Source of the DNA: Luteolibacter algae
GTDB taxonomy: Bacteria > Verrucomicrobiota > Verrucomicrobiia > Verrucomicrobiales > Akkermansiaceae
DNA length: 64,000 nt
NCBI RefSeq assembly: GCF_042683045.1
Contig: NZ_JBHUIT010000002.1
Location: 1 to 64,000 of the forward strand
Reading direction: 5' to 3'
The position numbers were made by a program, and so were the translations under genes. Positions 48,265 to 56,635 of the stretch are shown piece after piece. Position 1 is the stretch's first letter. Every line of letters begins with the position of its first letter. Under the pieces are notes generated by a model. The model was not told the origin of the DNA. It was given only the letters and a program-made list of their open reading frames with translations, and made no database searches.

Positions 48265-48296
48265 AAAAAAAGAGCGGCTGCCTAAGCAACCGCCCT
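48265..48296 (-). terminator. Terminator of the TorF-like porin gene
   Basis: GAGCGGCTGC (48272-48281) and GCAACCGC (48286-48293) form a stem with a mismatch, and the A-run before it encodes Ts on the minus strand. Confidence 0.65.
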
Positions 48297-48326
48297 TAAA
48301 ATATATTCTAAATCGTAAACTTCAGA

Positions 48327-49064
48327 TTAGAAGCTGACGGAAAGAAGGGAACCAGCAACAAGCTCGTTGCTGTAACCTTGCGATGCTGTGGTGCCGAGGC
48401 CCCATGAGTGTGCAACGAAAGGAGAAAGTGTAGCTGTTTCTGTGAATGCCCAGTCGAGAGCAACCTTAGCGGTAAGGTGAGCGAAGTCACCTTCCTCGAA
48501 GAGGTATGCAAGAGTAGCACCTGTGTTCAGAGTGAGGCATGGGCTGATTTCGAAGCCTTTGCCAGCGGAGAGCTCAGCATAGCCGTCGTTGTCAGTTTCG
48601 ATGTCCCAGAAATAGGTAAGTGCGAAGTCTACACCGAAGTATGACTGAGCAGCGGAGAAGTAAACTTCCTGTGCGTCGTCAATGGGAAGGAGGTTACGGT
48701 TGGCGCTACCTTGTTGGTTGTAGTAGTAGATGTAACCAATGGAACCTGTGAAGTAGCCAAGATCCTTGGAAACTTCAGCATAGAGGTCAAGTTCGTCAGC
48801 ATTAGCATTGTTGAGAGAACCACCTGCACCTGTTGGTGACTCGAAGCTGCCATACCAAGCGCCTGCGCTAAGGCCAAGGCCATTCCATTCACCTGCTACG
48901 TCTACACCAGCCTCGATGAGGTCTTGACCAAGGTCAACACCGCGGAAGAGGTAAGCGGAAGTATAACCAGTGTGGAGTTCGTATTCGACTTCAGCCGAGG
49001 CGTTGCCAGCCACGAGGGCGGAGGCAGCTGCCAGGGCGCCAATTGTTTTGCAGTAGTTTTGCAT
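48327..49064 (-). CDS. TorF-like (TIGR02001) outer-membrane beta-barrel protein
   Basis: 245 residues. Signal peptide MQNYCKTIGALAAASALVAGNASA. The mature protein has alternating hydrophobic strands and the TIGR02001/Gcw_chp features: EVEYELHTGYTSAYLFRGVDLGQDLIEAG, and later GYIYYYNQ, FALTYFWDIETDNDGYAELS. Putative porin with about 12 strands; the C-terminal residue is Phe (LLSVSF), as barrel proteins often end. Codon use is more biased than neighbours, which suggests high expression. It has its own terminator. Confidence 0.75.
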   Translation of the reverse strand: MQNYCKTIGALAAASALVAGNASAEVEYELHTGYTSAYLFRGVDLGQDLIEAGVDVAGEWNGLGLSAGAWYGSFESPTGAGGSLNNANADELDLYAEVSKDLGYFTGSIGYIYYYNQQGSANRNLLPIDDAQEVYFSAAQSYFGVDFALTYFWDIETDNDGYAELSAGKGFEISPCLTLNTGATLAYLFEEGDFAHLTAKVALDWAFTETATLSPFVAHSWGLGTTASQGYSNELVAGSLLSVSF

Positions 49065-49347
49065 AGTTGTTGTTGTTGGTTTCGGTTGCTGCTTGCGTCC
49101 CTGACTGGACCCTAGGGTTCAGAAAAGGATGTGCCTTGAGGTCGCACGCTGCGCACCAATGATCGAAAGAGCACCCGTTGGCAAGTTATTTAACAAAGCT
49201 AAAGGATGTGTCCAGTGAAAATTGGAACGCGGGAGCTCCCGCACGGCGGAGGTTTACGAGGGGCAGATAACCGACGCAAGATCAAATTTGGAGATTTTAA
49301 AAAGTTTCAGCCATTCGGAATCCTTTGTCCTTCAACGCATTCCAGTC
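49065..49347. other. Divergent intergenic region before amt
   Basis: Holds the upstream regions of the porin gene and of amt. Open frames that run through it (for example from 49222) have no support, because the amt signal peptide starts at 49438 and a sigma-54 promoter sits at 49348-49364. Confidence 0.6.
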
Positions 49348-49364
49348 TTGGCACGCAGGATGCT
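49348..49364 (+). promoter_or_regulatory. Sigma-54 (-24/-12) promoter of amt
   Basis: TTGGCACGCAGGATGCT matches the -24/-12 consensus (TGGCACG-N4-TTGCW) with one base changed in the -12 element. The GG (49350-49351) and GC (49362-49363) are 10 bases apart, as required. Transcription would begin near 49375, 63 bp before the ATG at 49438. Confidence 0.7.
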
Positions 49365-49437
49365 TCTGGGGAATTCGCTGCCCCCGAGCCAACCATCGCA
49401 AGGCCGCAGCTCACAATATCCGACAACCCCGACCAAT

Positions 49438-50880
49438 ATGACCAGACGACATCCAACAACATTGCGAGCTCTCGCTCTAGCGGCGGCAGCTTGCTTCGCC
49501 ATTCCACTCATGCCGGCAACAAGCCACGGGCAGGAGGAAACAAGCCCGGCACCTACCGAACAAGTGGTCGATGCCGAGGTGACAACGGAAGCGCCTCCGG
49601 CAGAGGCAGCGGAAGAGGCCCCTGCTTATGCCAGCTATGAAGACTTCATGGCGGGCCCGGATGCAGCAATGTTTACGGTGAACAACTTGTGGATTCTCAT
49701 CTCCGCCGCACTCGTATTCATCATGCACCTTGGCTTCTGTTCCGTGGAATCCGGCATGTGCCAGAAGAAGAATACGGTGAACATTCTCTTCAAAAACGTT
49801 TTCATCGTCGCCGTTGGCGCGCTTGGCTATATGGCCTGGGGCTTCAATGCGATGTATCCGGGCGACTGGGCAATCGATGGCTGGTTTGCCATGGGTAGCA
49901 GCCTGGGCAACGGTTTTGCCGACGAGGCGGGCCGCGTAGCAGGAGTTACTTCGGAATACAATCCCGGCTATACAATCTGGGCGGACTTCATCTTCCAGGC
50001 AATGTTTGCTGCCACTGCCGCCACCATCGTTTCCGGTGCGGTCGCAGAGCGTGTGAAACTCACCAGTTTCATGGTTTATGCAGCGATCCTCGTGACCATC
50101 CTCTATCCGATCACTGGCTCCTGGAAGTGGGGCACTGGCTGGCTCGACCGCATGGGCTTCGCTGACTTCGCCGGCTCCACACTCGTTCACGCTTTCGGTG
50201 GTTTTGCAGCACTTGCCGCCATCCTGATCCTCGGCCCACGTCGTGGAAAATTCACCAAGGACGGTGTCAAACCAATCCTTCCACATAACCTTCCCCTTGC
50301 GAACATCGGTGTATTCATGCTCTTCCTCGGCTGGTTCGGCTTCAACGGTGGTTCCGTTCTCAGCGCGGATCCGGAAAGCGTTTCCCGCGTGTTTGTCACC
50401 ACAGCCATGTCCGGCTTCGCAGGTGGTCTTGCAGCGATCTTCGCTTCATGGATCCTCCTCAAAAAGCCTGATCTTTCCATGGCTCTCAACGGTATCCTTG
50501 CGGGCTTGGTAGGCATCACCGCTGGTGCCGATGTCATCAGCCCATGGGCATCTGTCCTGGTAGGACTGATCTCCGGCGCTCTTGTGGTCTGCTCCGTTCT
50601 CTTCTTCGATAAAATCAAAATCGACGATCCGGTAGGCGCAGTATCCGTTCACGGTGTTTGCGGTATCTTCGGCACACTTGCTGTAGCAATCTTCGGAACA
50701 GGCAGCTTCATGCCACAGCTCATCGGCACAGTTTCCATCTCGATCTTCGCCTTTGTCACTTCGTTCATCCTCTTCTACATCATCAAAGTAGTCATGGGAG
50801 TCCGGGTAAGCGCTCAAGAAGAACAAGAAGGTCTCGACGTTGCAGAGCACGGATCTCCTGCCTACAGCGACGGTCACTAA
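49438..50880 (+). CDS. amt: Ammonium transporter Amt
   Basis: 480 residues from the ATG at 49438, which gives the signal peptide ALRALALAAAACFAIPLMPATSHG (a cleaved N-terminus is usual in Amt proteins). An acidic Glu/Ala-rich linker follows, then eleven membrane helices with family motifs such as FCSVESGMCQKKNTVNILFKN, the phenylalanine-gate region and the twin-His pore His in LVHAFGGFAAL and VSVHGVCGIFG. It imports ammonium for nitrogen supply. No glnK lies next to it. The sigma-54 promoter fits nitrogen control. Confidence 0.93.
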   Translation: MTRRHPTTLRALALAAAACFAIPLMPATSHGQEETSPAPTEQVVDAEVTTEAPPAEAAEEAPAYASYEDFMAGPDAAMFTVNNLWILISAALVFIMHLGFCSVESGMCQKKNTVNILFKNVFIVAVGALGYMAWGFNAMYPGDWAIDGWFAMGSSLGNGFADEAGRVAGVTSEYNPGYTIWADFIFQAMFAATAATIVSGAVAERVKLTSFMVYAAILVTILYPITGSWKWGTGWLDRMGFADFAGSTLVHAFGGFAALAAILILGPRRGKFTKDGVKPILPHNLPLANIGVFMLFLGWFGFNGGSVLSADPESVSRVFVTTAMSGFAGGLAAIFASWILLKKPDLSMALNGILAGLVGITAGADVISPWASVLVGLISGALVVCSVLFFDKIKIDDPVGAVSVHGVCGIFGTLAVAIFGTGSFMPQLIGTVSISIFAFVTSFILFYIIKVVMGVRVSAQEEQEGLDVAEHGSPAYSDGH

Positions 50881-50917
50881 TCAAATCCAGGAAACTTTCA
50901 GGAGTTTTCCCCATCCA

Positions 50918-50947
50918 CGGGCGAGCCTTTCATGGCTCGCCCGTTTT
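50918..50947 (+). terminator. Terminator of amt
   Basis: Ten-bp stem CGGGCGAGCC (50918-50927)/GGCTCGCCCG (50934-50943) followed by TTTT: a rho-independent terminator just after amt. Confidence 0.85.
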
Positions 50948-50985
50948 CATTTGCCGTTAAAGCGTCATCCGCTACCTATTCCCGC

Positions 50986-51456
50986 ATGAAGCGACAAATG
51001 CTCCGACTATTTCTGGCTCTGCTGCTAGTCTCACTGACCATTCTTGCCGCGATGATCTGGAGTGGGAAATATGATGGCAGCCCGGATCCTGCAGCCCGTT
51101 TTGAAATCGAGGCCGTGCGCCTCAAGCCGGATCGCGGTTACGTATGGCTGGAGGCACACCTGAAAAAGAGTGGCGATAAGGACCATGATCTCCGCAAACC
51201 AGTGCGACTAATTACAGGAGATGGCATCGAGCACGAGCCTGCAGATACGACCTTTTCCGGCTCACCAGAGACCGGTTTCACGGAAATATGGTTTAAGTTT
51301 TGGCTGGAGAAGAAGGCCCTCGAAGGGCCTATGGTCCTCAAGCTCAATGACGCGGAGCTGATGGTAAAATCCACCGCGGAAACTCCTGAGCTCCCGGCTG
51401 GCAAAGACACGGTTTTCAGATCATCCAAATGGAAAAAATCATGGCTTGGCTTCTGA
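50986..51456 (+). CDS. Hypothetical membrane-anchored protein
   Basis: 156 residues from the ATG at 50986; a start at 50932 would lie inside the amt terminator. An N-terminal helix (MLRLFLALLLVSLTILAAMIWSG) anchors the protein or serves as signal. The rest is a beta-rich domain (FEIEAVRLKPDRGYVWLEAHLKK, DAELMVKST). No family is recognised. It overlaps coaX by 16 bp, so they share an operon. Confidence 0.65.
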   Translation: MKRQMLRLFLALLLVSLTILAAMIWSGKYDGSPDPAARFEIEAVRLKPDRGYVWLEAHLKKSGDKDHDLRKPVRLITGDGIEHEPADTTFSGSPETGFTEIWFKFWLEKKALEGPMVLKLNDAELMVKSTAETPELPAGKDTVFRSSKWKKSWLGF

Positions 51457-52208
51457 TCGATAATTCCAACAACCGCACAAAGCTACGTCTCGGGAACAGC
51501 AATGGCCTAAGCGAGCAGAGCGTTGTCTTGCCTACCCAAGAGCTTTCCGAACAAAGTTTAAAAACGCTCCTTGAAGGTATTTCCTTCAGCGCCGTTGTCA
51601 TCGCATCGGTGGTGCCCGCAAAGGCGGAACTTCTGAAAAATTATTTTTCGGATAGTCATCCCTGCCATTTCCTCACCTACAGGAGCCCGCTCGGATATGG
51701 ATTTGATCTCGCTGCACCAGAGCAGATTGGCAACGACCGCTTGGCAAACGCTTTAGCGCTCAAAACCCTCTACGGCGCTCCGGGAATTGCGATCGATTTC
51801 GGCACTGCAGTAACATTCAGCGTCATAGCCGAAACTGGAAATTTCGCCGGTGGGGTAATCGCGCCAGGCATGTCCGCAATGACGGATTATCTGGCCGATC
51901 GCACCGCCCAGTTGCCCTCTGTCCAGCCTTCCATCCCCAATTCCGCCATCGGCAAAACCACTTATGAGGCCATCCAATCCGGCGCGGTTTTCGGCCAGCG
52001 CGGGATGGTCCGCGAAATTATTCACGAGCTTCAGCGCGAACTCGACGGCTCACCGAAAATCATAGCTACGGGCGGCGGCGCGGAATTTCTCGCCAAAGCG
52101 CTGCCCGAAATACACCTCATCAATACCGACCTAACCTTGGAAGGAATCCGCATTCTAGCCGGAAAAATCTTCCCTGAAGATATAAGCTCCACAGTTCTCC
52201 CGTGTTAA
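51441..52208 (+). CDS. coaX: Type III pantothenate kinase
   Basis: 255 residues from ATG 51441 (an ATG at 51429 is in frame). The type III features are LLIDNSNNRTKLRLG (phosphate motif 1, where DxGNT is changed to DNSNN), the ADP-binding FGTAVTFSVIAETGNFAGGVIAPGM (about 115-137) and ATGGGAEFLAK (about 205). It carries out the first step of CoA synthesis and needs a monovalent cation. The changed N-terminal motif differs from the usual DVGNT, but the other motifs are intact. Confidence 0.85.
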   Translation: MAWLLIDNSNNRTKLRLGNSNGLSEQSVVLPTQELSEQSLKTLLEGISFSAVVIASVVPAKAELLKNYFSDSHPCHFLTYRSPLGYGFDLAAPEQIGNDRLANALALKTLYGAPGIAIDFGTAVTFSVIAETGNFAGGVIAPGMSAMTDYLADRTAQLPSVQPSIPNSAIGKTTYEAIQSGAVFGQRGMVREIIHELQRELDGSPKIIATGGGAEFLAKALPEIHLINTDLTLEGIRILAGKIFPEDISSTVLPC

Positions 52209-52261
52209 TTCGGTTTTTATATAGATCTTTTTTCCCATAGCCACTAGGCAAGTCCCCGACA

Positions 52262-53203
52262 ATGAATGACAGTCCTTTGGCAATCGGCATCGACTTTGGT
52301 GGCACCAGCGTGAAAACAGGTGTCGTGCGGGGGCGTGAGATCATCGATCAAGCACCACCCATCGCCACCCAGGAATTTGAGACTCCTTCCGCCCTGATCA
52401 ACACCATCGTCCGCACGGTCGAGGACCTGCGCCTGCGGCACCCTGGAATCCGCGCCGTCGGAGTCGGCATGCCTGGATTTGTCGATTTTGAAAAAGGCCT
52501 TGTCTTGAATCTCACCAATGTCCGCGGATGGGTGGATATTCCGATCAAACAAAAGCTAAGCGAGAAACTGAAGCTACCCGTTGCCGCCGATAATGATGCC
52601 AACTGCATGGCCTTTGCTGAATGGAAATTAGGTGCCGGCTTGGGCTACGACCACCTCATCTGTGTCTCATTAGGCACCGGCGTAGGCGGCGGAGTCATCG
52701 TCAACGGACAAATGGTTCGGGGTGCGAAATTTGGCGCTGGCGAGATCGGCCAGACATCGATCGATTATCAAGGCCGCCAAGGTCATTATGGAAATCTCGG
52801 CGCACTGGAAGATTACATCGGCAACAACGAAATCACCCGGGACGCTATGGCGGACTACAGAGCTGCGGGCATCACCCGTGACCTGGAGAACTGCACACCT
52901 GCCGCTCTCGCAGAGGCAGCACAGCACGGGGATCCCATAGCGATCGCACGCTGGAACGAAGTTGGCCGAATGTTAGCCACTGCGATGATGAATACCTGCT
53001 GGCTCCTCAATCCCGAAGCTCTCGTCATTGGCGGTGGCGTCGCACGTGCAGGCGAGTTAATCTTCAGCCCATTCCGTGAGCATCTCATGAAGCAACTCTC
53101 CGGACCCTTTAAAAACAGCTTGGCCATCCTGCCCGCCTTATTGGGACATGAGGCAGGCACCATCGGTGCCGCCGCCATGGCACTGGAACAGGTCCAGCCT
53201 TGA
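52262..53203 (+). CDS. ROK-family sugar kinase
   Basis: 313 residues. The ATP motif IGIDFGGTSVKTGVV (about 9-23), the middle signature SLGTGVGGGVIVNGQMVRGAKFGAGEIGQ (about 142-170) and the C-terminal VIGGGVARAGELIF show a ROK-family kinase, usually glucokinase. The zinc motif CxCGxxGCxE that stabilises most ROK proteins is missing; the region reads GRQGHYGNLGALEDYIG. Sugar specificity cannot be assigned. It starts 53 bp after coaX on the same strand. Confidence 0.85.
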   Translation: MNDSPLAIGIDFGGTSVKTGVVRGREIIDQAPPIATQEFETPSALINTIVRTVEDLRLRHPGIRAVGVGMPGFVDFEKGLVLNLTNVRGWVDIPIKQKLSEKLKLPVAADNDANCMAFAEWKLGAGLGYDHLICVSLGTGVGGGVIVNGQMVRGAKFGAGEIGQTSIDYQGRQGHYGNLGALEDYIGNNEITRDAMADYRAAGITRDLENCTPAALAEAAQHGDPIAIARWNEVGRMLATAMMNTCWLLNPEALVIGGGVARAGELIFSPFREHLMKQLSGPFKNSLAILPALLGHEAGTIGAAAMALEQVQP

Positions 53204-53206
53204 AAG

Positions 53207-53671
53207 TCATTTCAAACCCAGCACTAGAAACGGCGGTGCCTCAATCTCCCCGCCCGCTTTCTGACCAAGCAAACTCTGGTAAAGCGGACTCTCCGGACTC
53301 AGCAGCGTAATTTCCTTGTCCCCGTATTTTACCTCCAGCCCGCCACACGCTGGTGCCAACAGAAAATACGCCTTCTCACGGCTACCTTTCCGCTGGGTTT
53401 CCACCAATGCTCCCGCATCGATTTCATCCTCGTTGGTAAAATCCCTTAGTTGGAGGTTCTCAAAAATTGCCAAATTCTCCGCGAGTTCCTTTACATGCCT
53501 TGCTTGCCCCGTCGCCAGGTAAGACTCCTCCAGACTGCGGGTGTCATACTTGCTCTCCGCCTTCGATCCGGGATCCGTCGCAGCTTCATGGGCTGCCATC
53601 GCCGCCTTTGCCAAGCGGCTTAGACTCGCTCGCAGCTCCACACATATTAATTCGATCAAATCAGATTTCAT
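53207..53671 (-). CDS. GreA/GreB-like C-terminal domain protein
   Basis: 154 residues from the ATG at 53671; an ATG at 53689 is in frame. The early part is helical and rich in Ala and Glu (ELICVELRASLSRLAKAAMAAHEAAT), followed by SKYDTRSLEESYLATGQARHV, a motif of short GreA-like proteins, and a beta-rich C-terminal FKBP-like domain (YFLLAPACGGLEVKYGDKEITLLSPESPLYQSLLGQKAGGEI). The typical coiled-coil tip acidic residues of GreA are not evident, so it may act on polymerase in another way. It converges with the ROK gene. Confidence 0.65.
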   Translation of the reverse strand: MKSDLIELICVELRASLSRLAKAAMAAHEAATDPGSKAESKYDTRSLEESYLATGQARHVKELAENLAIFENLQLRDFTNEDEIDAGALVETQRKGSREKAYFLLAPACGGLEVKYGDKEITLLSPESPLYQSLLGQKAGGEIEAPPFLVLGLK

Positions 53672-53758
53672 CTCAGAAAAAGCAAACATCGGTGAAAAAC
53701 TCAGTGGTTGCAACACATTGCCGCAAGTGGAGGCTTGACCGGATGCCCGGGGATAGGC

Positions 53759-53805
53759 AGTTTGTGCGCCCCGTGGGTGCCTTGGTGGCATTCCGCCGGC
53801 ACAAA
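53759..53805 (+). promoter_or_regulatory. Hairpin in the ilvC 5' leader
   Basis: GTTTGTGC (53759-53766) and GCACAAAC (53798-53805) can pair around a GC-rich loop that holds further short stems. It ends 22 bp before the ilvC start. It may affect transcription or translation; no T-run or leader peptide was seen. Confidence 0.3.
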
Positions 53806-53827
53806 CGAACTTACAAATCGATTAGGT

Positions 53828-54874
53828 ATGGCTGCGAAGATTTATACAAACAAGGACGCGAATCTTACTTCGCTCAAGAAGAAGACGCTCGCCGTGATCG
53901 GCTTTGGCTCACAAGGCCACGCCCACGCGCTGAACTTGAAGGACAGTGGACTTAACGTCATCATTGGCCTCTACAAGAAATCAAAATCCCGCGAAGTTGC
54001 ACAGAAGCTCGGCTTCGAGGTAATGGACACCGCAGATGCTGTGAAAGCAGCAGACGTCATCTTCGTTGCTACTCCAGATACCGTAATTCCTGAAGTATAC
54101 AACAAGGACATCGCCCCACACCTCACCAAAGGTAAGACACTTCTTTTCTCCCACGGCTTCGCCGTTCATTTCAAAACCATCGAGGTGCCAGAAGATGTCG
54201 ATGTCATCCTCGTTGCTCCAAAAGGCCCTGGCCATACCGTCCGCTCCCAATTCGTAGACGGCAAAGGCGTTCCAGGTCTTATCGCGGTTCATCAAGACGT
54301 TTCCGGCAAAGCCCACAAAACCGCTCTTGCATGGGCACGCGGCGTAGGCTGCACACGTGCAGGTGTTTTTGAAACCAACTTCCGCGAGGAAACCGTTACC
54401 GACCTTTTCGGAGAGCAAGTCGTTCTTTGCGGTGGTGCATCAGCACTCGTAAAAGCAGGCTTCGAAGTTCTCGTAGAAGCCGGATACCAGCCGGAAATGG
54501 CATACTTCGAATGCCTTCACGAGCTGAAGCTTATCGTGGATCTCATGAACGAATCCGGCATCGCCGGCATGCGCTTCTCAATCTCCGAGACAGCCGAATA
54601 CGGTGATGTCACTGTAGGCCCGAAAATCATCGACGCTTCCGTCAAGAAGCGCATGGAGAAGCAGCTCAAGGTTATCGAAGACGGCAAGTTCGCCAAAGAG
54701 TGGACCAAGGAATACGAAACCGGCTGCAAGAACTTCAACGCACTCCGTAAGGAAGGCGCAGATCATCAAATCGAGAAGGTCGGTGAGAAGCTCCGCTCCA
54801 CAATGAGCTGGATCAAGCAAACCAAGCTGAAAAAAGGTGCAAGCCAGGCAAGCTACGTTTCCTCTTCCAAGTAA
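53828..54874 (+). CDS. ilvC: Ketol-acid reductoisomerase
   Basis: 348 residues from the ATG at 53828; the open frame to 53708 lacks homology. The NAD(P)H motif GFGSQGHAHALNLKDSG lies at about 25-41, followed by the DxxxE metal site region in GEQVVLCGG and the C-terminal FECLHELKLIVDLM. Class I size. It catalyses the second step of branched-chain amino-acid synthesis using Mg2+. The gene is alone between terminators, with a hairpin in its leader. Confidence 0.95.
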   Translation: MAAKIYTNKDANLTSLKKKTLAVIGFGSQGHAHALNLKDSGLNVIIGLYKKSKSREVAQKLGFEVMDTADAVKAADVIFVATPDTVIPEVYNKDIAPHLTKGKTLLFSHGFAVHFKTIEVPEDVDVILVAPKGPGHTVRSQFVDGKGVPGLIAVHQDVSGKAHKTALAWARGVGCTRAGVFETNFREETVTDLFGEQVVLCGGASALVKAGFEVLVEAGYQPEMAYFECLHELKLIVDLMNESGIAGMRFSISETAEYGDVTVGPKIIDASVKKRMEKQLKVIEDGKFAKEWTKEYETGCKNFNALRKEGADHQIEKVGEKLRSTMSWIKQTKLKKGASQASYVSSSK

Positions 54875-54904
54875 GCTCCCTGAAGCAAACTAACGTTTTC
54901 ATAA

Positions 54905-54940
54905 AAACGCCCGGTCGCCTTTTGGCAGCCGGGCGTTTCT
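54905..54940. terminator. Bidirectional terminator after ilvC
   Basis: Stem AAACGCCCGG (54905-54914)/CCGGGCGTTT (54929-54938), flanked by Ts downstream and As upstream. It serves ilvC and the convergent epimerase gene. Confidence 0.85.
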
Positions 54941-54957
54941 TCATTCGGATCAGTCGA

Positions 54958-55959
54958 TCAACGTGCCGTGGCGGGTAGCCATGCTTTTGCCCCCGCACTC
55001 CGACGGGCGGACTCCCGAAAGAACCCTGCCAATCCGGGGCGGTTTTCCAAATCCTCAATGGCTGCATCTGCCTTCGCATGCTTCCAGCGGAATCCGGCCT
55101 CTTTCAGACGGAGCGGCTCCGCCCAGCGACTTTTCAATACCAGCTCCGTTTCCGTATTCATAAAAGCGGCGCCGATCTTTGCCAGTCGCTCGCCAGCAGG
55201 CAGGCCGATCGGCATACCGACCGTTTCCCGGAAATAGCGCATCCATTCACGATTCGTCGGAAAATCCGGCGCGGTGAGGTTCACCATCCCGTCCATAAAT
55301 GGCTCGCGCATCACGAACTCAACCGCACGTAGGAAATCCTCCATGTGGATCCAGCTTATTCGCTGGTCTCCATTACCGATCGCCCCGCCCAAGCCGCGGC
55401 CGGCCATCGAACTCAAGATATCATATACCGTCCCCGGTTCATTTGCTAAAACCATACCCATTCTAAGAGCGACCTTTCTCGTTTCTGCGGGGATTTTTGC
55501 AGAAAAGAACGCATCTTCCCATGCTGCGGCAACCTCATGGGAAAAGCCCTCCCCGGGCTCACCATCCCACTCATCCTGCGCACGGTCCTCCGCATGCCGA
55601 TACCATGTCGCAGTGCTCGCATTCAGCCACAGCCGTGGTGGGACACGGCACTCAGAGATTGCCCGGCCGAGAACTGTGGTGGAATCCACTCTGCTGCGGA
55701 TTATTTCCTCCCGATTTTGCGGGATATAGCGGCAGTTCACACTGCGTCCGGACAAATTAATCACAAGCTCAGCTCCCTCAAGCGCATATGCCCATGGGCC
55801 GATCTCCTTTCCATCCCATTCCAGGAACATTCCGTCACCACTCCATCCCTCTTTCTTTCGAGCGATGGCAACTACCTCTCTGCCATTCCTCGCAAAGTAA
55901 CGGCATAGATAACGCCCAAGGAAACCATTTGCACCGATAATTACTACAGTCGTACTCAT
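54958..55959 (-). CDS. TIGR01777-family NAD(P)-dependent epimerase/oxidoreductase
   Basis: 333 residues. GANGFLGRYLCRYFARNGREVVAIAR (about 9-34) is the nucleotide-binding start, INLSGRSVNCRY is the diagnostic TIGR01777 motif, and WIHMEDFLRAVEFV and the C-terminal DUF1731 part (LVLKSRWAEPLRLKEAGFRWKHA) match the YfcH/SDR39U1 group. In place of the usual Tyr-x3-Lys the active site reads less clearly (STATWYRHAED), as in other members. Function unknown; often fused to or near photosynthesis or cell-division genes in other groups. Confidence 0.85.
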   Translation of the reverse strand: MSTTVVIIGANGFLGRYLCRYFARNGREVVAIARKKEGWSGDGMFLEWDGKEIGPWAYALEGAELVINLSGRSVNCRYIPQNREEIIRSRVDSTTVLGRAISECRVPPRLWLNASTATWYRHAEDRAQDEWDGEPGEGFSHEVAAAWEDAFFSAKIPAETRKVALRMGMVLANEPGTVYDILSSMAGRGLGGAIGNGDQRISWIHMEDFLRAVEFVMREPFMDGMVNLTAPDFPTNREWMRYFRETVGMPIGLPAGERLAKIGAAFMNTETELVLKSRWAEPLRLKEAGFRWKHAKADAAIEDLENRPGLAGFFRESARRSAGAKAWLPATAR

Positions 55960-55986
55960 TTCGATATAATCCTCATTTTAAAAATC

Positions 55987-56508
55987 TCAGCCCAGTAGCT
56001 TGCTCGCCAGTTGTATCGCCAGTCCATGCTTCATCGATGAAACTCGATCCGACATCGTGGAGGCGAAACCTACAAATTCCTCCAACTGCTTGACCTGGCC
56101 GTGAAATGCGACGGCCTCCTCACTTGCCAGCCCCTTTGTCTCATCCGCACATTTCCTCAGAATTGCTAGTGCTGGATCAATCTCACGGCGTTTTCTTTCC
56201 CGGGTTATGATAGTGAAAATCTGCCAGACATCTTTCTCCGCCTCGTAGAAATCCCGCCGGTCTCCTTTCTGAACGATCATGCGAATCAAACCCCAGTTGA
56301 CCAATTCCTTAAGATTGGTGTGCGCGTTTCCCCGGCTTATCGACAGCTCGTTCATCACGTCATCCGTGCACATGGACTTCGGCGAAGTCATGAGCAATGC
56401 ATGAATTTGAGCCATCGTTCGGTTGATTCCCCACTGCGTGCCCAAGGCACCCCATTGGGCAATAAATTCATCCTTCGCTACCTTGAGTCGATCTCCCGCC
56501 GCATTCAT
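55987..56508 (-). CDS. GbsR/MarR-family transcriptional regulator
   Basis: 173 residues from the ATG at 56508 (a GTG at 56517 is in frame). FIAQWGALGTQWGINRTMAQIHALLMTS (about 11-38) is the GbsR signature helix, followed by the winged-helix MNELSISRGNAHTNLKELVNWGLI (about 48-71). GbsR repressors respond to choline in Bacillus; other members control osmoprotectant or transport genes. It is upstream of the epimerase gene by 27 bp and probably in one operon with it. A near-palindrome lies just before its start. Confidence 0.85.
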   Translation of the reverse strand: MNAAGDRLKVAKDEFIAQWGALGTQWGINRTMAQIHALLMTSPKSMCTDDVMNELSISRGNAHTNLKELVNWGLIRMIVQKGDRRDFYEAEKDVWQIFTIITRERKRREIDPALAILRKCADETKGLASEEAVAFHGQVKQLEEFVGFASTMSDRVSSMKHGLAIQLASKLLG

Positions 56509-56521
56509 ATCTTTCACTAAA

Positions 56522-56544
56522 TACTGAAAATTCTGAATTTCAAG
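56522..56544. promoter_or_regulatory. Near-palindrome upstream of the GbsR gene
   Basis: ACTGAAAA and TTTCAAGT flank the centre TTCTGAA, giving a 23-bp imperfect palindrome immediately before the regulator start. It is a candidate autoregulatory site, by analogy with MarR-family operators. Confidence 0.4.
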
Positions 56545-56574
56545 TAATAAGAAATCTGAAGTTCATCCCAGCGC

Positions 56575-56613
56575 AAAAAAAGCCGCTCTCCCGGGGGAAG
56601 GAGAGCGGCTTTC
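56575..56613 (-). terminator. Terminator of the small HTH gene
   Basis: Stem AGCCGCTCTCC (56581-56591)/GGAGAGCGGCT (56600-56610) with T-run on the minus strand from the As at 56575-56580. Confidence 0.85.
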
Positions 56614-56635
56614 GTGGAAATGTGATTAAAATATC

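Noticed and set aside
49477..50286. 269-codon minus-strand frame opposite amt
   Set aside because: Runs antisense to a well-conserved transporter; the frame results from biased codon use in amt.
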